A stretch of 24,899 nt of DNA, from contig JALOBF010000008.1 of assembly GCA_023228385.1 (NCBI GenBank), positions 1 through 24,899 of the forward strand, read 5' to 3'. The stretch's first letter is position 1. Each line of letters starts with the position of its first letter. Positions 15,385 through 23,391 of this stretch are shown one piece after another. The notes beneath the pieces were generated by a model that saw only the letters and a program-made list of their open reading frames with translations, ran no database searches and was not told where the DNA came from. This DNA is from Bacilli bacterium. Lineage in GTDB: Bacteria > Bacillota_I > Bacilli_A > ML615J-28 > CAG-698. The position numbers and the translations under genes are program-made.

Positions 15385-17211
15385 ATGGCAAAGATTATTA
15401 AACTCGATCAGAAAATTACCAATTTGATTGCCGCCGGGGAAGTTGTTACCGGACCGGCCGCGGTCGTCAAGGAACTTGTGGAAAATGCGATTGATGCCGC
15501 GGCCCGTCATATTACCATCAGTCTTGTCGACTCCGGCCTTAAGGAAATCATCGTTACTGATGACGGGCTCGGAATGGCACCCGCCGATGCACGGCTCGCT
15601 TTGGAGCCGCATGCCACCAGTAAAATAAAGGAAAGTCAAGATTTGTTTCAGATTAAGACCTTAGGTTTTCGCGGCGAGGCCCTGCCTTCAATGGTTGCCG
15701 TCAGCCACTTTATTATGAAGACAAGCCCGGACGGCATTAAAGGAATGATGTATTCTTTAAAAGGCGGCGATTTTATCAGCGAAGCGATGATTGCTTTTCC
15801 TCAGGGCACGGAAATCACCGTTAAAAACCTTTTTTATAATATACCGGCCCGACTGCAAAGCCTGCAGTCCTTAAGTACGGAACTCAGTTATATTCTTGAT
15901 TTTCTTGATAAAATGGCTCTGGCCCGACCGGATGTTGCTTTTAAACTTACAAACAATAACCGATTTTTAATGCAGACTTTCGGTACCAACCGTCAACTTG
16001 AGGTGATTCAAAATGTATACGGTACCGAGGTGGCGAAAAATATGAAGGAGATTTATGAAAGTGCCGGTTTTTTTCAGGTAAAAGGTTATATCGGCAATAT
16101 TTCCGTATCTAAATCAACCCGCAATCATATTACAATCATTGTCAACGGTCGGGTTATTCGCAATAATAAACTTATTTCCGCCGTTTATGAAGCTTATCAG
16201 GGACGCCTGCCCGGCAGCCGCTATCCGATTTGTGTTATAAATATCAATGTCGATCCGGCGCTTATTGATGTTAATATTCATCCGCAAAAAGCGGAAATCC
16301 GATTTTCCAACGAAGAAGAATTGTTACAATTATTAACGCAAACGATTGATAATATGTTAAACCAAATTGATTTGATTGTCGATAAAGAAATACCGGCTAA
16401 AGATATTTTTATACCGCCGCAATCCCGGAGTCAGTCGGAATATCGATCGACTAAATCCCAGAGTGAATATTTAAGCGAAGACGATTTTTCCCCCGATTCG
16501 GAAGCGGAATCCTATTTTGATGTTTTTAAAACCGTGACTCCGGAAACACCGGAGATCTTAAAGGAAGCGGTAACTCAGCAGGAGTTTTCTTTGATTGATA
16601 ATGCGAAAGATTTACTGATTGATACCGACCGCCTGCCGAAAATGTATTATATCGGTCAGCTGTTCGGAACATATATTTTAGCGCAAAACGAAGACGATTT
16701 CTTTTTGATTGATCAGCATGCCGCTTATGAAAGAATTAATTATGAACTTTATAAGGAAGAGTTAAAACGTCCCGATCATCGCCGGTATGAATTATTGATT
16801 CCTTTTAAAATCAATTTCACTTCGGCGGAAGCGGCTCTGGTTCGGGAAAGATTTGATGATTTTTTGAAAATCGGACTTGAACTTGAAGACTTCGGCGGCG
16901 GGACTTATACCGTTCGTAAAATTCCGGTCTGGATTCCGAAAGGACGGGAGCAGGAATTTACGGAAGAGATTATTATGAAACACCTTGAGAAAAAACAATC
17001 GGAAAAACATCAGTTTCTCGACTATTTGGCGGCATCCCTGGCCTGTAAGCGCTCGGTTAAAGCCAATGAGCCACTGACGAAAGAGAGTTCGGAAGATTTG
17101 CTCACCCGGCTTAATGTTTGCGAGAATCCTTATAACTGTCCTCACGGCCGCCCGGTTATTATTAAATTCAGCCGTTATGAAATTGAAAAATGGTTTAAAA
17201 GGGTTTTATGA
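15385..17211 (+). CDS. mutL: DNA mismatch repair protein MutL (endonuclease type)
   Basis: The N-terminal GHKL ATPase has ELVENAIDA, DDGLGM, ATSK and GFRGEAL. After a polar linker (about 340-400, rich in Ser and acidic residues), the C-terminal dimerisation domain carries the nuclease motifs DQHAAYERINYE (443-454, DQHA(X)2E(X)4E), ACKRSVKANEP (553-563) and CPHGRPV (585-591), and ends in EIEKWFKRVL. These are the metal-dependent nicking residues of MutL from bacteria lacking MutH, so repair here should be methyl-independent. Length is 608 residues. GTAGGTG precedes the ATG. Its stop overlaps the miaA start by 3 bases (ATGA). Confidence 0.97.
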   Translation: MAKIIKLDQKITNLIAAGEVVTGPAAVVKELVENAIDAAARHITISLVDSGLKEIIVTDDGLGMAPADARLALEPHATSKIKESQDLFQIKTLGFRGEALPSMVAVSHFIMKTSPDGIKGMMYSLKGGDFISEAMIAFPQGTEITVKNLFYNIPARLQSLQSLSTELSYILDFLDKMALARPDVAFKLTNNNRFLMQTFGTNRQLEVIQNVYGTEVAKNMKEIYESAGFFQVKGYIGNISVSKSTRNHITIIVNGRVIRNNKLISAVYEAYQGRLPGSRYPICVININVDPALIDVNIHPQKAEIRFSNEEELLQLLTQTIDNMLNQIDLIVDKEIPAKDIFIPPQSRSQSEYRSTKSQSEYLSEDDFSPDSEAESYFDVFKTVTPETPEILKEAVTQQEFSLIDNAKDLLIDTDRLPKMYYIGQLFGTYILAQNEDDFFLIDQHAAYERINYELYKEELKRPDHRRYELLIPFKINFTSAEAALVRERFDDFLKIGLELEDFGGGTYTVRKIPVWIPKGREQEFTEEIIMKHLEKKQSEKHQFLDYLAASLACKRSVKANEPLTKESSEDLLTRLNVCENPYNCPHGRPVIIKFSRYEIEKWFKRVL

Positions 17212-18125
17212 GAAGCAAGGTAATTGTAATTACCGGCCCAACCGCCGGCGGTAAAACCGCTCTTTCGCTCCAACTGGCAACCAGGTTTAACGGTGAGATA
17301 ATTAATGCCGACGCTTCGCAAATCAGGCGAGATCTTGAAATCGGAACGGCCAAAATTGATTGGCGAAACCAAAAAATAAAGCATCATTTATTTGACTTAT
17401 TGGGTCCCGAAGACCCCTTTTCGATTCGGGATTATCAAAAAATGGCCCGTAATCTTATCAAAAACCTAACCTTATGCGGCAAAATTCCGTTTTTCGTCGG
17501 CGGTTCCGGTCTTTATATTAATGCCGCCCTCGGCAATTATGATTTATCGATTCCGGGTCGCAGTCCGTTATTTGACCGTCAGTTTGACCACCTCGGCAAT
17601 GAGGATTTACATAAGATTTTAACGAAAGAAGACCCTTTGGCCGCCGCCGTCATTCATGTTAATAATCGCCGTCGGGTATTAAGGGCGATTTCCGCCGCCC
17701 GGGCCGGTAAAAAAATTAGCGAAAACTTAAAAGGGCGCGATGCCCTTTATCAAAGTTTAATATTATGCTTGATATGCGACCGGGAAATATTATATAGTCG
17801 AATTAACGAACGGGTCGATTTGATGTTTGATCAAGGCTGGGTTGAAGAAGTGCAAACTTTAATAGAAAAAGGAGTTAATTTACAAAATATTAAAGAAATC
17901 GGCTATCGGGAGATTGCTCTTTATTTAGCGGGAGAAATGTCTCTATCGGACGTAAAAACTTTGATTAAGACAAAAACCCGACGTTATAGCAAACGGCAAA
18001 GTACCTGGTTTCGGAATCAAATGGATTGTACCTATCTGCCGGTTGATTTTGCCGATTTCCAAACCACCGTTAGGAATGCGGAAGTGATTGTTGATGGGTT
18101 TTTGGGTAGGGATAACAAGGAATAA
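17208..18125 (+). CDS. miaA: tRNA dimethylallyltransferase
   Basis: MiaA transfers a dimethylallyl group to N6 of A37 in tRNAs reading UNN codons. The 305-residue protein has P-loop GPTAGGKTALS (10-20), HHLFDLLGPEDPFSIRDY, FVGGSGLYINA, NNRRRVLRAI and the C-terminal KTRRYSKRQSTWFRNQ. The usual DSxQ-x-Y-R-x-x-DIGTAKP stretch reads DASQIRRDLEIGTAKI, so the Ser and Tyr are replaced while Asp and GTAK are kept. Translation is coupled to mutL by ATGA overlap. The mutSL-miaA order is common in Bacillota. Confidence 0.95.
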   Translation: MRSKVIVITGPTAGGKTALSLQLATRFNGEIINADASQIRRDLEIGTAKIDWRNQKIKHHLFDLLGPEDPFSIRDYQKMARNLIKNLTLCGKIPFFVGGSGLYINAALGNYDLSIPGRSPLFDRQFDHLGNEDLHKILTKEDPLAAAVIHVNNRRRVLRAISAARAGKKISENLKGRDALYQSLILCLICDREILYSRINERVDLMFDQGWVEEVQTLIEKGVNLQNIKEIGYREIALYLAGEMSLSDVKTLIKTKTRRYSKRQSTWFRNQMDCTYLPVDFADFQTTVRNAEVIVDGFLGRDNKE

Positions 18126-18164
18126 AATAAAGAATTCAAATATTGCAATAAGAAGGTGTTTAAT

Positions 18165-19283
18165 ATGAATATTAATCCACGCTTATTGGTAAACAAAAGG
18201 GGCAAACTATTACATGATGTATTTGTACCGCGCCCGCTTCAGGAAGTGGAAAAAAAACTTGTTTTTGATATTGATATCCTAGAACTCCTAATGAATGCCA
18301 ATGAAGCCATCTCCCGCTTCCACAATACTCTTCAGGAAACCGATTTTTATCAACATAGTTATTTTTTTGATTACTGTTTAAAAAAAGAAACGGTAAGCAG
18401 TCTTGAGATTAACGGCCATCCGGCTGCCCTTGAAAATTTAATGATTACCGCTTTAGGCCGGGCGGACGATGATATCGTTTATCGTTTTTACTCTCTGACA
18501 AAAACGGCAACATCCAATCCGGCCAAATTGAGCAGTGCTTATTTAAAAAAGCTGCATAGTCAAATGATAACCGAAGAAGCCCGCCATCCCGGTCAATACC
18601 GTACCGGATATAATATGCTTTATTCGTATTACCGTCATAATCGTTTTAATCCGCCGCTTGATGAAGAAATAGAATCGTCGATGAACAGTCTTGAGGAATA
18701 TATCAATCAAACAAATAATACAAACTATTTAATCAAGGCCGCTTTGATTCATTATCAATTTACCACGATTCATCCCTTTGTTGACGGTAACAGCCGCTTG
18801 GCAAGACTGTTAAATATGTTATATCTGAAACAAAGTAATCCGTTTGGTCCTTATTGTTTTTATTTGTCTTATTATATTTTAGCTCATCTCAACGAATATT
18901 ATCAAGCTTTAACCGAGGTCAGAACCCATGGGAACTATCAGGGATGGGTAGAGTATTATTTACGGGCCGTTAACGATGTCAGCAATCATATGCGTAATAT
19001 TTTAGAGTATTCGGCGGAACTGTTAACCGATAACCGGATTAAAATAATGGAATCGTCATTTTCCAATACAATTAAAAATACTCTTTTTTCTTTGGTCGAA
19101 TATATGGTTTTTAATCCGCTTGCCCCGATTAAACAACTTAGTTCCGCCGTAAACAGATCTTTTCCCGCTGTTTCCAATAGCGTTAAGACGCTCGTTCGGA
19201 TGCAAATATTAGAACCTTCCGGTCATTACGAACGAAGCCGTCTCTATATCTATCGGCAGCAACTGGATATCTTAAAAAAATAA
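18165..19283 (+). CDS. Fic-domain protein with N-terminal Fic_N and C-terminal winged helix
   Basis: Fic proteins usually transfer AMP (sometimes other nucleotides) from NTP to a hydroxyl on a target protein. The 372-residue protein has a Fic_N-like region (about 20-100), the Fic core with HPFVDGNSRLAR (203-214), and a C-terminal winged helix (about 300-372, LSSAVNRSFPAVSNSVKTLV). The catalytic His203 and Asp207 are present, but the family GNG is GNS (AGC at 18792-18794). The inhibitory-helix motif, SSxIEG in close relatives, reads SSLEIN (78-83): Glu is one place early and Ile takes its position. AGAAGG lies 8 bases before ATG 18165; GTG 18156 overlaps that site and is rejected. It stands between miaA and the ileS promoter with no partner antitoxin. 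Confidence 0.88.
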   Translation: MNINPRLLVNKRGKLLHDVFVPRPLQEVEKKLVFDIDILELLMNANEAISRFHNTLQETDFYQHSYFFDYCLKKETVSSLEINGHPAALENLMITALGRADDDIVYRFYSLTKTATSNPAKLSSAYLKKLHSQMITEEARHPGQYRTGYNMLYSYYRHNRFNPPLDEEIESSMNSLEEYINQTNNTNYLIKAALIHYQFTTIHPFVDGNSRLARLLNMLYLKQSNPFGPYCFYLSYYILAHLNEYYQALTEVRTHGNYQGWVEYYLRAVNDVSNHMRNILEYSAELLTDNRIKIMESSFSNTIKNTLFSLVEYMVFNPLAPIKQLSSAVNRSFPAVSNSVKTLVRMQILEPSGHYERSRLYIYRQQLDILKK

Positions 19284-19298
19284 ATTTTTAAAAAAGGA

Positions 19299-19327
19299 TT
19301 GACATAATAAGAAAAATATCATAAAAT
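19299..19327 (+). promoter_or_regulatory. Strong sigma-A-type promoter of the ileS leader
   Basis: A perfect TTGACA (19299-19304) is followed after 17 bases by TAAAAT (19322-19327). It lies 16 bases after the Fic gene stop. Confidence 0.85.
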
Positions 19328-19333
19328 ATCTAT

Positions 19334-19564
19334 TGAATATTAAAGACCAGAATAGAAACAGTAGTATTAAACCAAGCATCACAGTGAGTCGGAGCCGGTG
19401 GAAACCCGATATTAGTAGTTTAATATGAATATCCTTCTATTGTTGTAATTCCGAACTTACAGTAAGAATTAACGGAATTCCCCCGTTATCGGGAACGCAT
19501 ATGATTAGTATGTTGTAAATAGTGGTTAATGGCTTTTTCTATTTATAATAGGAAAAGTTTTTTC
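19334..19564 (+). ncRNA. T-box riboswitch, isoleucine-specific, controlling ileS
   Basis: The leader has the full T-box plan. Stem I base: AATAGAA (19351-19357) pairs with TTCTATT (19435-19441). The specifier loop has AGTA (19360-19363) opposite GAA (19427-19429), with the helix GTATTAAA/TTTAATAT above it. The apical GTGAGTCGG...GGTGGAAACC region (19384-19406) matches the conserved stem I tip. The specifier codon is ATC (19431-19433), isoleucine. Near the 3' end, AAATAG (19517-19522), the acceptor-binding TGGT (19523-19526) and CTATTT (19539-19544) form the antiterminator. The same CTATTT also forms the terminator stem. Uncharged tRNA-Ile (ACCA end) should bind TGGT and allow transcription into ileS. 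Confidence 0.9.
19533..19563 (+). terminator. T-box-controlled terminator before ileS
   Basis: An 11-bp stem (19533-19543 with 19547-19557, one G-U pair, 3-base loop) is followed by six T's. Its left arm overlaps the segment used by the antiterminator, so the two structures exclude each other. Confidence 0.85.
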
Positions 19565-19583
19565 ATTTAAGGAGGTAGTTTTT

Positions 19584-22500
19584 ATGTTTAAAATCAAATC
19601 GGAGTACGACTTTATAAAAAACGAAAAAGCCGTCTTGAAATATTGGGATAAAAATCAATCGTTTAAAAAGTTGCTTGAAAAAAATAAAGACGGCGAAAAA
19701 TATCGTTTCATTGACGGGCCGATTACCGCCAACAATCCGATGGGAATGCATCATGTTTGGGGCCGTACTTTAAAAGACATCTGTTTACGTTATAAAGCAA
19801 TGCAAGGCTATACCTCGCATTATCGTAACGGCTTTGACGGGCAGGGCTTATGGGTTGAAGTCGAAGTGGAAAAAGAACTTGGGTTTACTTCGAAAAAAGA
19901 TATCGAGGATTTCGGACTCGATAATTTTACCGATGCTTGTGTTGCCCGAGTGATAAAATATAGCGGCATTATTACCGAGCAGTCCAAACGGCTTGGTCAA
20001 TGGATGGATTGGGATAATTCTTATTATACATATCACGATAATAATATTACGAGTATTTGGGCCATGCTGAAACGGTGTCATGACGAGGGCTGGCTGAAAC
20101 AACTGTATCGCCCGATGCCGTGGTGCGGCCGGTGCGGCACTTCACTGTCCGAACATGAAATGACCGGCTCCTATAAAGAAGTAGAGCATCAGGCGGTATT
20201 TATTAAGTTACCCCTGGTTGACGGCGACAGTAATATTTTGGTATGGACCACTACGCCCTGGACTCTTTCCAGCAATACGGCCTTGGCGGTGAGCCCCGAT
20301 TTAGTTTATTTAAAAGTTAGTTTGCCCGGTGAGGCAAAACCCATCATTATGGTGAAAGAACTTTATTTTAAGGAATTTCATAAAAAGGGCGGTAAGATTT
20401 TATCGGAACTGAAAGGCAAAGATTTAGGCGGCAAGAGGTATGAAACGATATTGCCGGAACTTCCCCGCCAAAAAACGGTTGATCATCGGATTGTGCTATG
20501 GGACGAAGTGTCCGCGGATGAAGGCTCGGGCGTTGTTCATATCGCTCCCGGTTGCGGTGCCGAGGACTATGATTTAGGTTTAAAGGAAAATCTCGCCGTT
20601 ATCATGCCGATTGACGAAAACGGCGACTTTTATCATGATTTCGGTTTTCTCTCAGGCAAACCCGCCCAAAAGGTCAGCGAGCTGATCTTTAAAAAACTTG
20701 AACAGCAAGGCAAACTTTTTTTGGTTCATCCTTATACCCATAGTTATCCGGTATGCTGGCGCTGCAAAAAAGAGATTCTTTTCCGCTTGGGTAAGGAATG
20801 GGCGATTGATGTTGAAGAACTCCGACCCCGCCTTATTGCCAATGCCCGAAAAGTGCAGTGGTTCCCCGAATACCAAGGCAAACGAATGGAAGATTGGCTG
20901 CTGAATATGTCGGATTGGAATATTTCCCGAAAAAGGTTTTACGGTTTGCCTTTGCCGTTTTATCCGTGCGAATGCGGTCACCTTACCGTTATCGGCAGTA
21001 AGGAAGAATTGCGGGTCCGGGCGGTTGAGGCGAAAGCGGTTGATAAGCTTAAAGAATTACACCGGCCCTGGATTGATGATGTCCGAATAAAATGTGAAAA
21101 GTGCGGGAAGGCTGTTTCCCGGATTTCCGAGGTCGGCGATGTTTGGCTTGATGCTGGGATTGTTCCTTTTTCAACCTTAAAATATTTTGAAGATCGGGAT
21201 TATTGGCAGTCTTATTTTCCGGCCGAATATGTTATTGAAATGCATGAGCAGGTTCGTCTCTGGTTTTACTCGATGCTCTTTATGTCAACGGTTTTAATTG
21301 ACGAACCGCCTTATGAGAAAGTCGGAACCCACGGTATTGTGGTCTCCGAAGATGGGTCCCGTTTTTCCAAAACCGGTCGGATGATTCGATTTGAAGAAGC
21401 GGCGGAACGGCTCGGGGCCGATGCTTCCCGTTATATTTATGTATCGACTCCGGCTACCAGCGAAGTCCGTTTCGGTTTTTCTTTAGGCGACGATGCCCGC
21501 CGCCGGCTTTTGTCATTCTGGAATATTATTGTTTTTTTCGACTTATATTACAAAATCGACCGTCCGGTTTTAAAACGGATCCCGGAGCTTACCGATCAGT
21601 CTGATATTTGGCTTATGTCCCGGGTTAATAAATTTGGGCGTGAAGCGCAAAAAGCTTATGAAGCCTATGAGCCGTGGGAGATTGTTAAGTTATTTGAAAA
21701 ATGTGTCGACGATGTTTCCAATTGGTATATCCGAATCAATCGTAAACGGTTCTGGAAATCGGAGATGAACGAGGATAAATATACCGCTTATTATTCGCTT
21801 TATCAAGCGATTAAAACCATGGCAAAAACAATGGCCCCGATAATTCCTTTTATGACCGAATGGATCTGGGTTTCGCTGGTGCTTGATATTGAGCCGGACG
21901 AAGAACACTCCATTCATTTAACGTCTTTTCCCGAAGTGGTAACCGTTAATGAGGAAATCCTTTCGGAAGTTGAAACTGTAAGAGAAGTTATTACCGGTGC
22001 GTTAAAACTACGCAACGAAAAAAATTTAAAAATCAAACAGCCTTTATCAAAACTTTATCTTTTAGGTTATAAGGTGGAGTTAATAACATCTTATTATGAT
22101 ACGCTTACGAATGAAATTAATGTCAAGGAAATTTGTTTTCTAAAAAACAAAGCGGAACTGCAAAAACAGTATTTAAGTCTTGATTTTCGAAAAGCCGGTC
22201 CGGTTTTAAAAGACAAGGTTAATACCGTCAAAGATTTATTGGTCGGTCTTGATAATGGGGAAATGGAAAAATTAATTTGGGAATATCATCATCAAGAAAC
22301 GGTCAATCTCGCGGGGGTTATGTTACCGAAACAAGTACTTAAACTTGAAGCCGAATACCGTGATGAGGTTGCCTGGTTTGAAGATGATGATTGTTTAATC
22401 GCTTTATCGGTAAAACTGACCCCGGAGTTAATCGATGAAGGTTATTATCGGGAACTCCTTCGCCAATGCCAACTTTTACGGAAAGAGGCGGGATTTAATG

Positions 22501-22682
22501 TTTCCGATCGGATTCAACTCAGTCTAAAAGCTAAGGATAAGGCAATAAATCGGGTGATTGCCGCCTACCGCGATCGGCTTGCGGCCGAAACATTGGCAAC
22601 GGCTTTATCCGATATCGCCCGTCCCCGTTTGGAAAAGACAATTTTAGTCGACGATATGGAAGTTGATGTCAAGATGAAATAA
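19584..22682 (+). CDS. ileS: Isoleucyl-tRNA synthetase
   Basis: IleRS joins isoleucine to tRNA-Ile. The 1032-residue class I enzyme begins its catalytic part with GPITANNPMGMHHVWGRTLK (45-64), where the HIGH signature is GMHH (54-57). The editing CP1 domain has LVWTTTPWTLSSNTALAV. YPVCWRCKKEILFR and the CECG/CEKCG pair look like zinc-binding knuckles. The KMSKS loop reads RFSKT (593-597). The anticodon-binding part has DVSNWYIRINRKRFW. The NNPMGxHHxWGR form marks a distinct bacterial IleRS group rather than the Bacillus-type enzyme. Identity as IleRS and not ValRS is supported independently by the ATC specifier of the T-box. AAGGAGG lies 8 bases upstream of the ATG. Confidence 0.93.
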   Translation: MFKIKSEYDFIKNEKAVLKYWDKNQSFKKLLEKNKDGEKYRFIDGPITANNPMGMHHVWGRTLKDICLRYKAMQGYTSHYRNGFDGQGLWVEVEVEKELGFTSKKDIEDFGLDNFTDACVARVIKYSGIITEQSKRLGQWMDWDNSYYTYHDNNITSIWAMLKRCHDEGWLKQLYRPMPWCGRCGTSLSEHEMTGSYKEVEHQAVFIKLPLVDGDSNILVWTTTPWTLSSNTALAVSPDLVYLKVSLPGEAKPIIMVKELYFKEFHKKGGKILSELKGKDLGGKRYETILPELPRQKTVDHRIVLWDEVSADEGSGVVHIAPGCGAEDYDLGLKENLAVIMPIDENGDFYHDFGFLSGKPAQKVSELIFKKLEQQGKLFLVHPYTHSYPVCWRCKKEILFRLGKEWAIDVEELRPRLIANARKVQWFPEYQGKRMEDWLLNMSDWNISRKRFYGLPLPFYPCECGHLTVIGSKEELRVRAVEAKAVDKLKELHRPWIDDVRIKCEKCGKAVSRISEVGDVWLDAGIVPFSTLKYFEDRDYWQSYFPAEYVIEMHEQVRLWFYSMLFMSTVLIDEPPYEKVGTHGIVVSEDGSRFSKTGRMIRFEEAAERLGADASRYIYVSTPATSEVRFGFSLGDDARRRLLSFWNIIVFFDLYYKIDRPVLKRIPELTDQSDIWLMSRVNKFGREAQKAYEAYEPWEIVKLFEKCVDDVSNWYIRINRKRFWKSEMNEDKYTAYYSLYQAIKTMAKTMAPIIPFMTEWIWVSLVLDIEPDEEHSIHLTSFPEVVTVNEEILSEVETVREVITGALKLRNEKNLKIKQPLSKLYLLGYKVELITSYYDTLTNEINVKEICFLKNKAELQKQYLSLDFRKAGPVLKDKVNTVKDLLVGLDNGEMEKLIWEYHHQETVNLAGVMLPKQVLKLEAEYRDEVAWFEDDDCLIALSVKLTPELIDEGYYRELLRQCQLLRKEAGFNVSDRIQLSLKAKDKAINRVIAAYRDRLAAETLATALSDIARPRLEKTILVDDMEVDVKMK

Positions 22683-22716
22683 AAAGTCTTATCGGCAATG
22701 CCGGTAAGACTTTTCT
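22682..22716 (+). terminator. Rho-independent terminator after ileS
   Basis: A 15-bp stem (22682-22696 with 22700-22714, one G-U pair, 3-base loop) starts in the ileS stop codon. The T run is formed by the stem's own 3' arm. Confidence 0.8.
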
Positions 22717-22723
22717 GTTAAAA

Positions 22724-23071
22724 CTTCAAAGCGCTGCCGTCAACGATGCGGTTTATGATAAAAAACGTGATTGTTTTTACTGGATCGATGATTCTGCCTT
22801 GGATGTCTATAGTTTTTCCGATAAGACTTATTAGACCGTTAATCTGAATATCAACCCCCATGTTCTTTATTGTCTAGACGGTGCTTTATATCTTGCTCGG
22901 AGTAATAATCTAATCAGCAAGGTTATAAAGCTTGACTGTGAAGATTTTTCAACTACTTTTCAATTTGCAATTGAATATATGTCCAAAGATATGGTGGTAA
23001 CTAAAAACGGCAATATTATTTTATTTTGCCATGACGCGGCGTCAATTATTAGGGACCACCTTATATCCTAT
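22724..23071 (+). pseudogene. Broken gene remnant, unknown beta-rich protein
   Basis: One frame reads like a real protein across these bases but has no start and is cut by TAG at 22832-22834. Before the stop it reads AVYDKKRDCFYWIDDSALDV, and after it INPHVLYCLDGALYLARSNN, then EYMSKDMVVTKNGNIILFC. The repeated pattern of short strands ending in Tyr/Trp-Ile/Leu and Asp-Gly or Asn-Gly turns suggests blades of a beta-propeller-like protein. An internal ATG at 22979 opens a 69-codon frame whose last codons run through a terminator-like hairpin, so it is not a gene on its own. It appears to be the internal or 3' part of a lost gene. Function is unknown. Confidence 0.55.
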
Positions 23072-23152
23072 CTACCCATAAATATTTTACACTACCGTAA
23101 TCGGAACCGATATTTTCAAGCAAATTCATTTCATATCATATTCGGTAAAATG

Positions 23153-23186
23153 AAAACCGAGCCGGTATATAACCGGTTCGGTTTTT
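23153..23186 (+). terminator. Terminator-like hairpin downstream of the gene remnant
   Basis: A 14-bp stem (23153-23166 with 23172-23185, one G-U pair, 5-base loop) ends in TTTTT. It probably ended the lost gene's transcript. Confidence 0.75.
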
Positions 23187-23188
23187 AA

Positions 23189-23391
23189 CGTAAGAGGAAA
23201 CTAAAATAGTACGGCAGCAATTTTTATCTTGATGTTTCTTTTGTTTTTTAATAAAACTTAAACGGCATTGCGCCACCCTTTTGATTGGCTTTTGCTCGGG
23301 TGTGGATTATACGTTTAAATGATGTGCCTATTATGTGAAAACATAAAATAAATAGTCTTATCGGGTCATATAATTATTAGGGTGAGGGACT
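23189..23391 (+). promoter_or_regulatory. Upstream region of the carboxypeptidase gene, possible sporulation-type promoter
   Basis: CATATAAT at 23367-23374 contains TATAAT but has no -35 of the TTGACA kind. CATATAAT differs at one base from the CATACAAT -10 of the mother-cell factor sigma-E, and AAATAAA lies about 14 bases upstream. In Bacillus subtilis dacB-spmAB is under sigma-E, so this is suggestive only. An inverted repeat TTATGT-GAAA-ACATAA (23331-23346) lies just before it and could be a protein site. Confidence 0.3.

Noticed and set aside
18165..19283. Fic gene as part of a toxin-antitoxin pair
   Set aside because: No small antitoxin-like gene lies next to it; flanks are miaA and the ileS leader.
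22979..23188. 69-codon frame as a separate gene
   Set aside because: It is the tail of the broken gene in the same frame and runs through a terminator-like hairpin.
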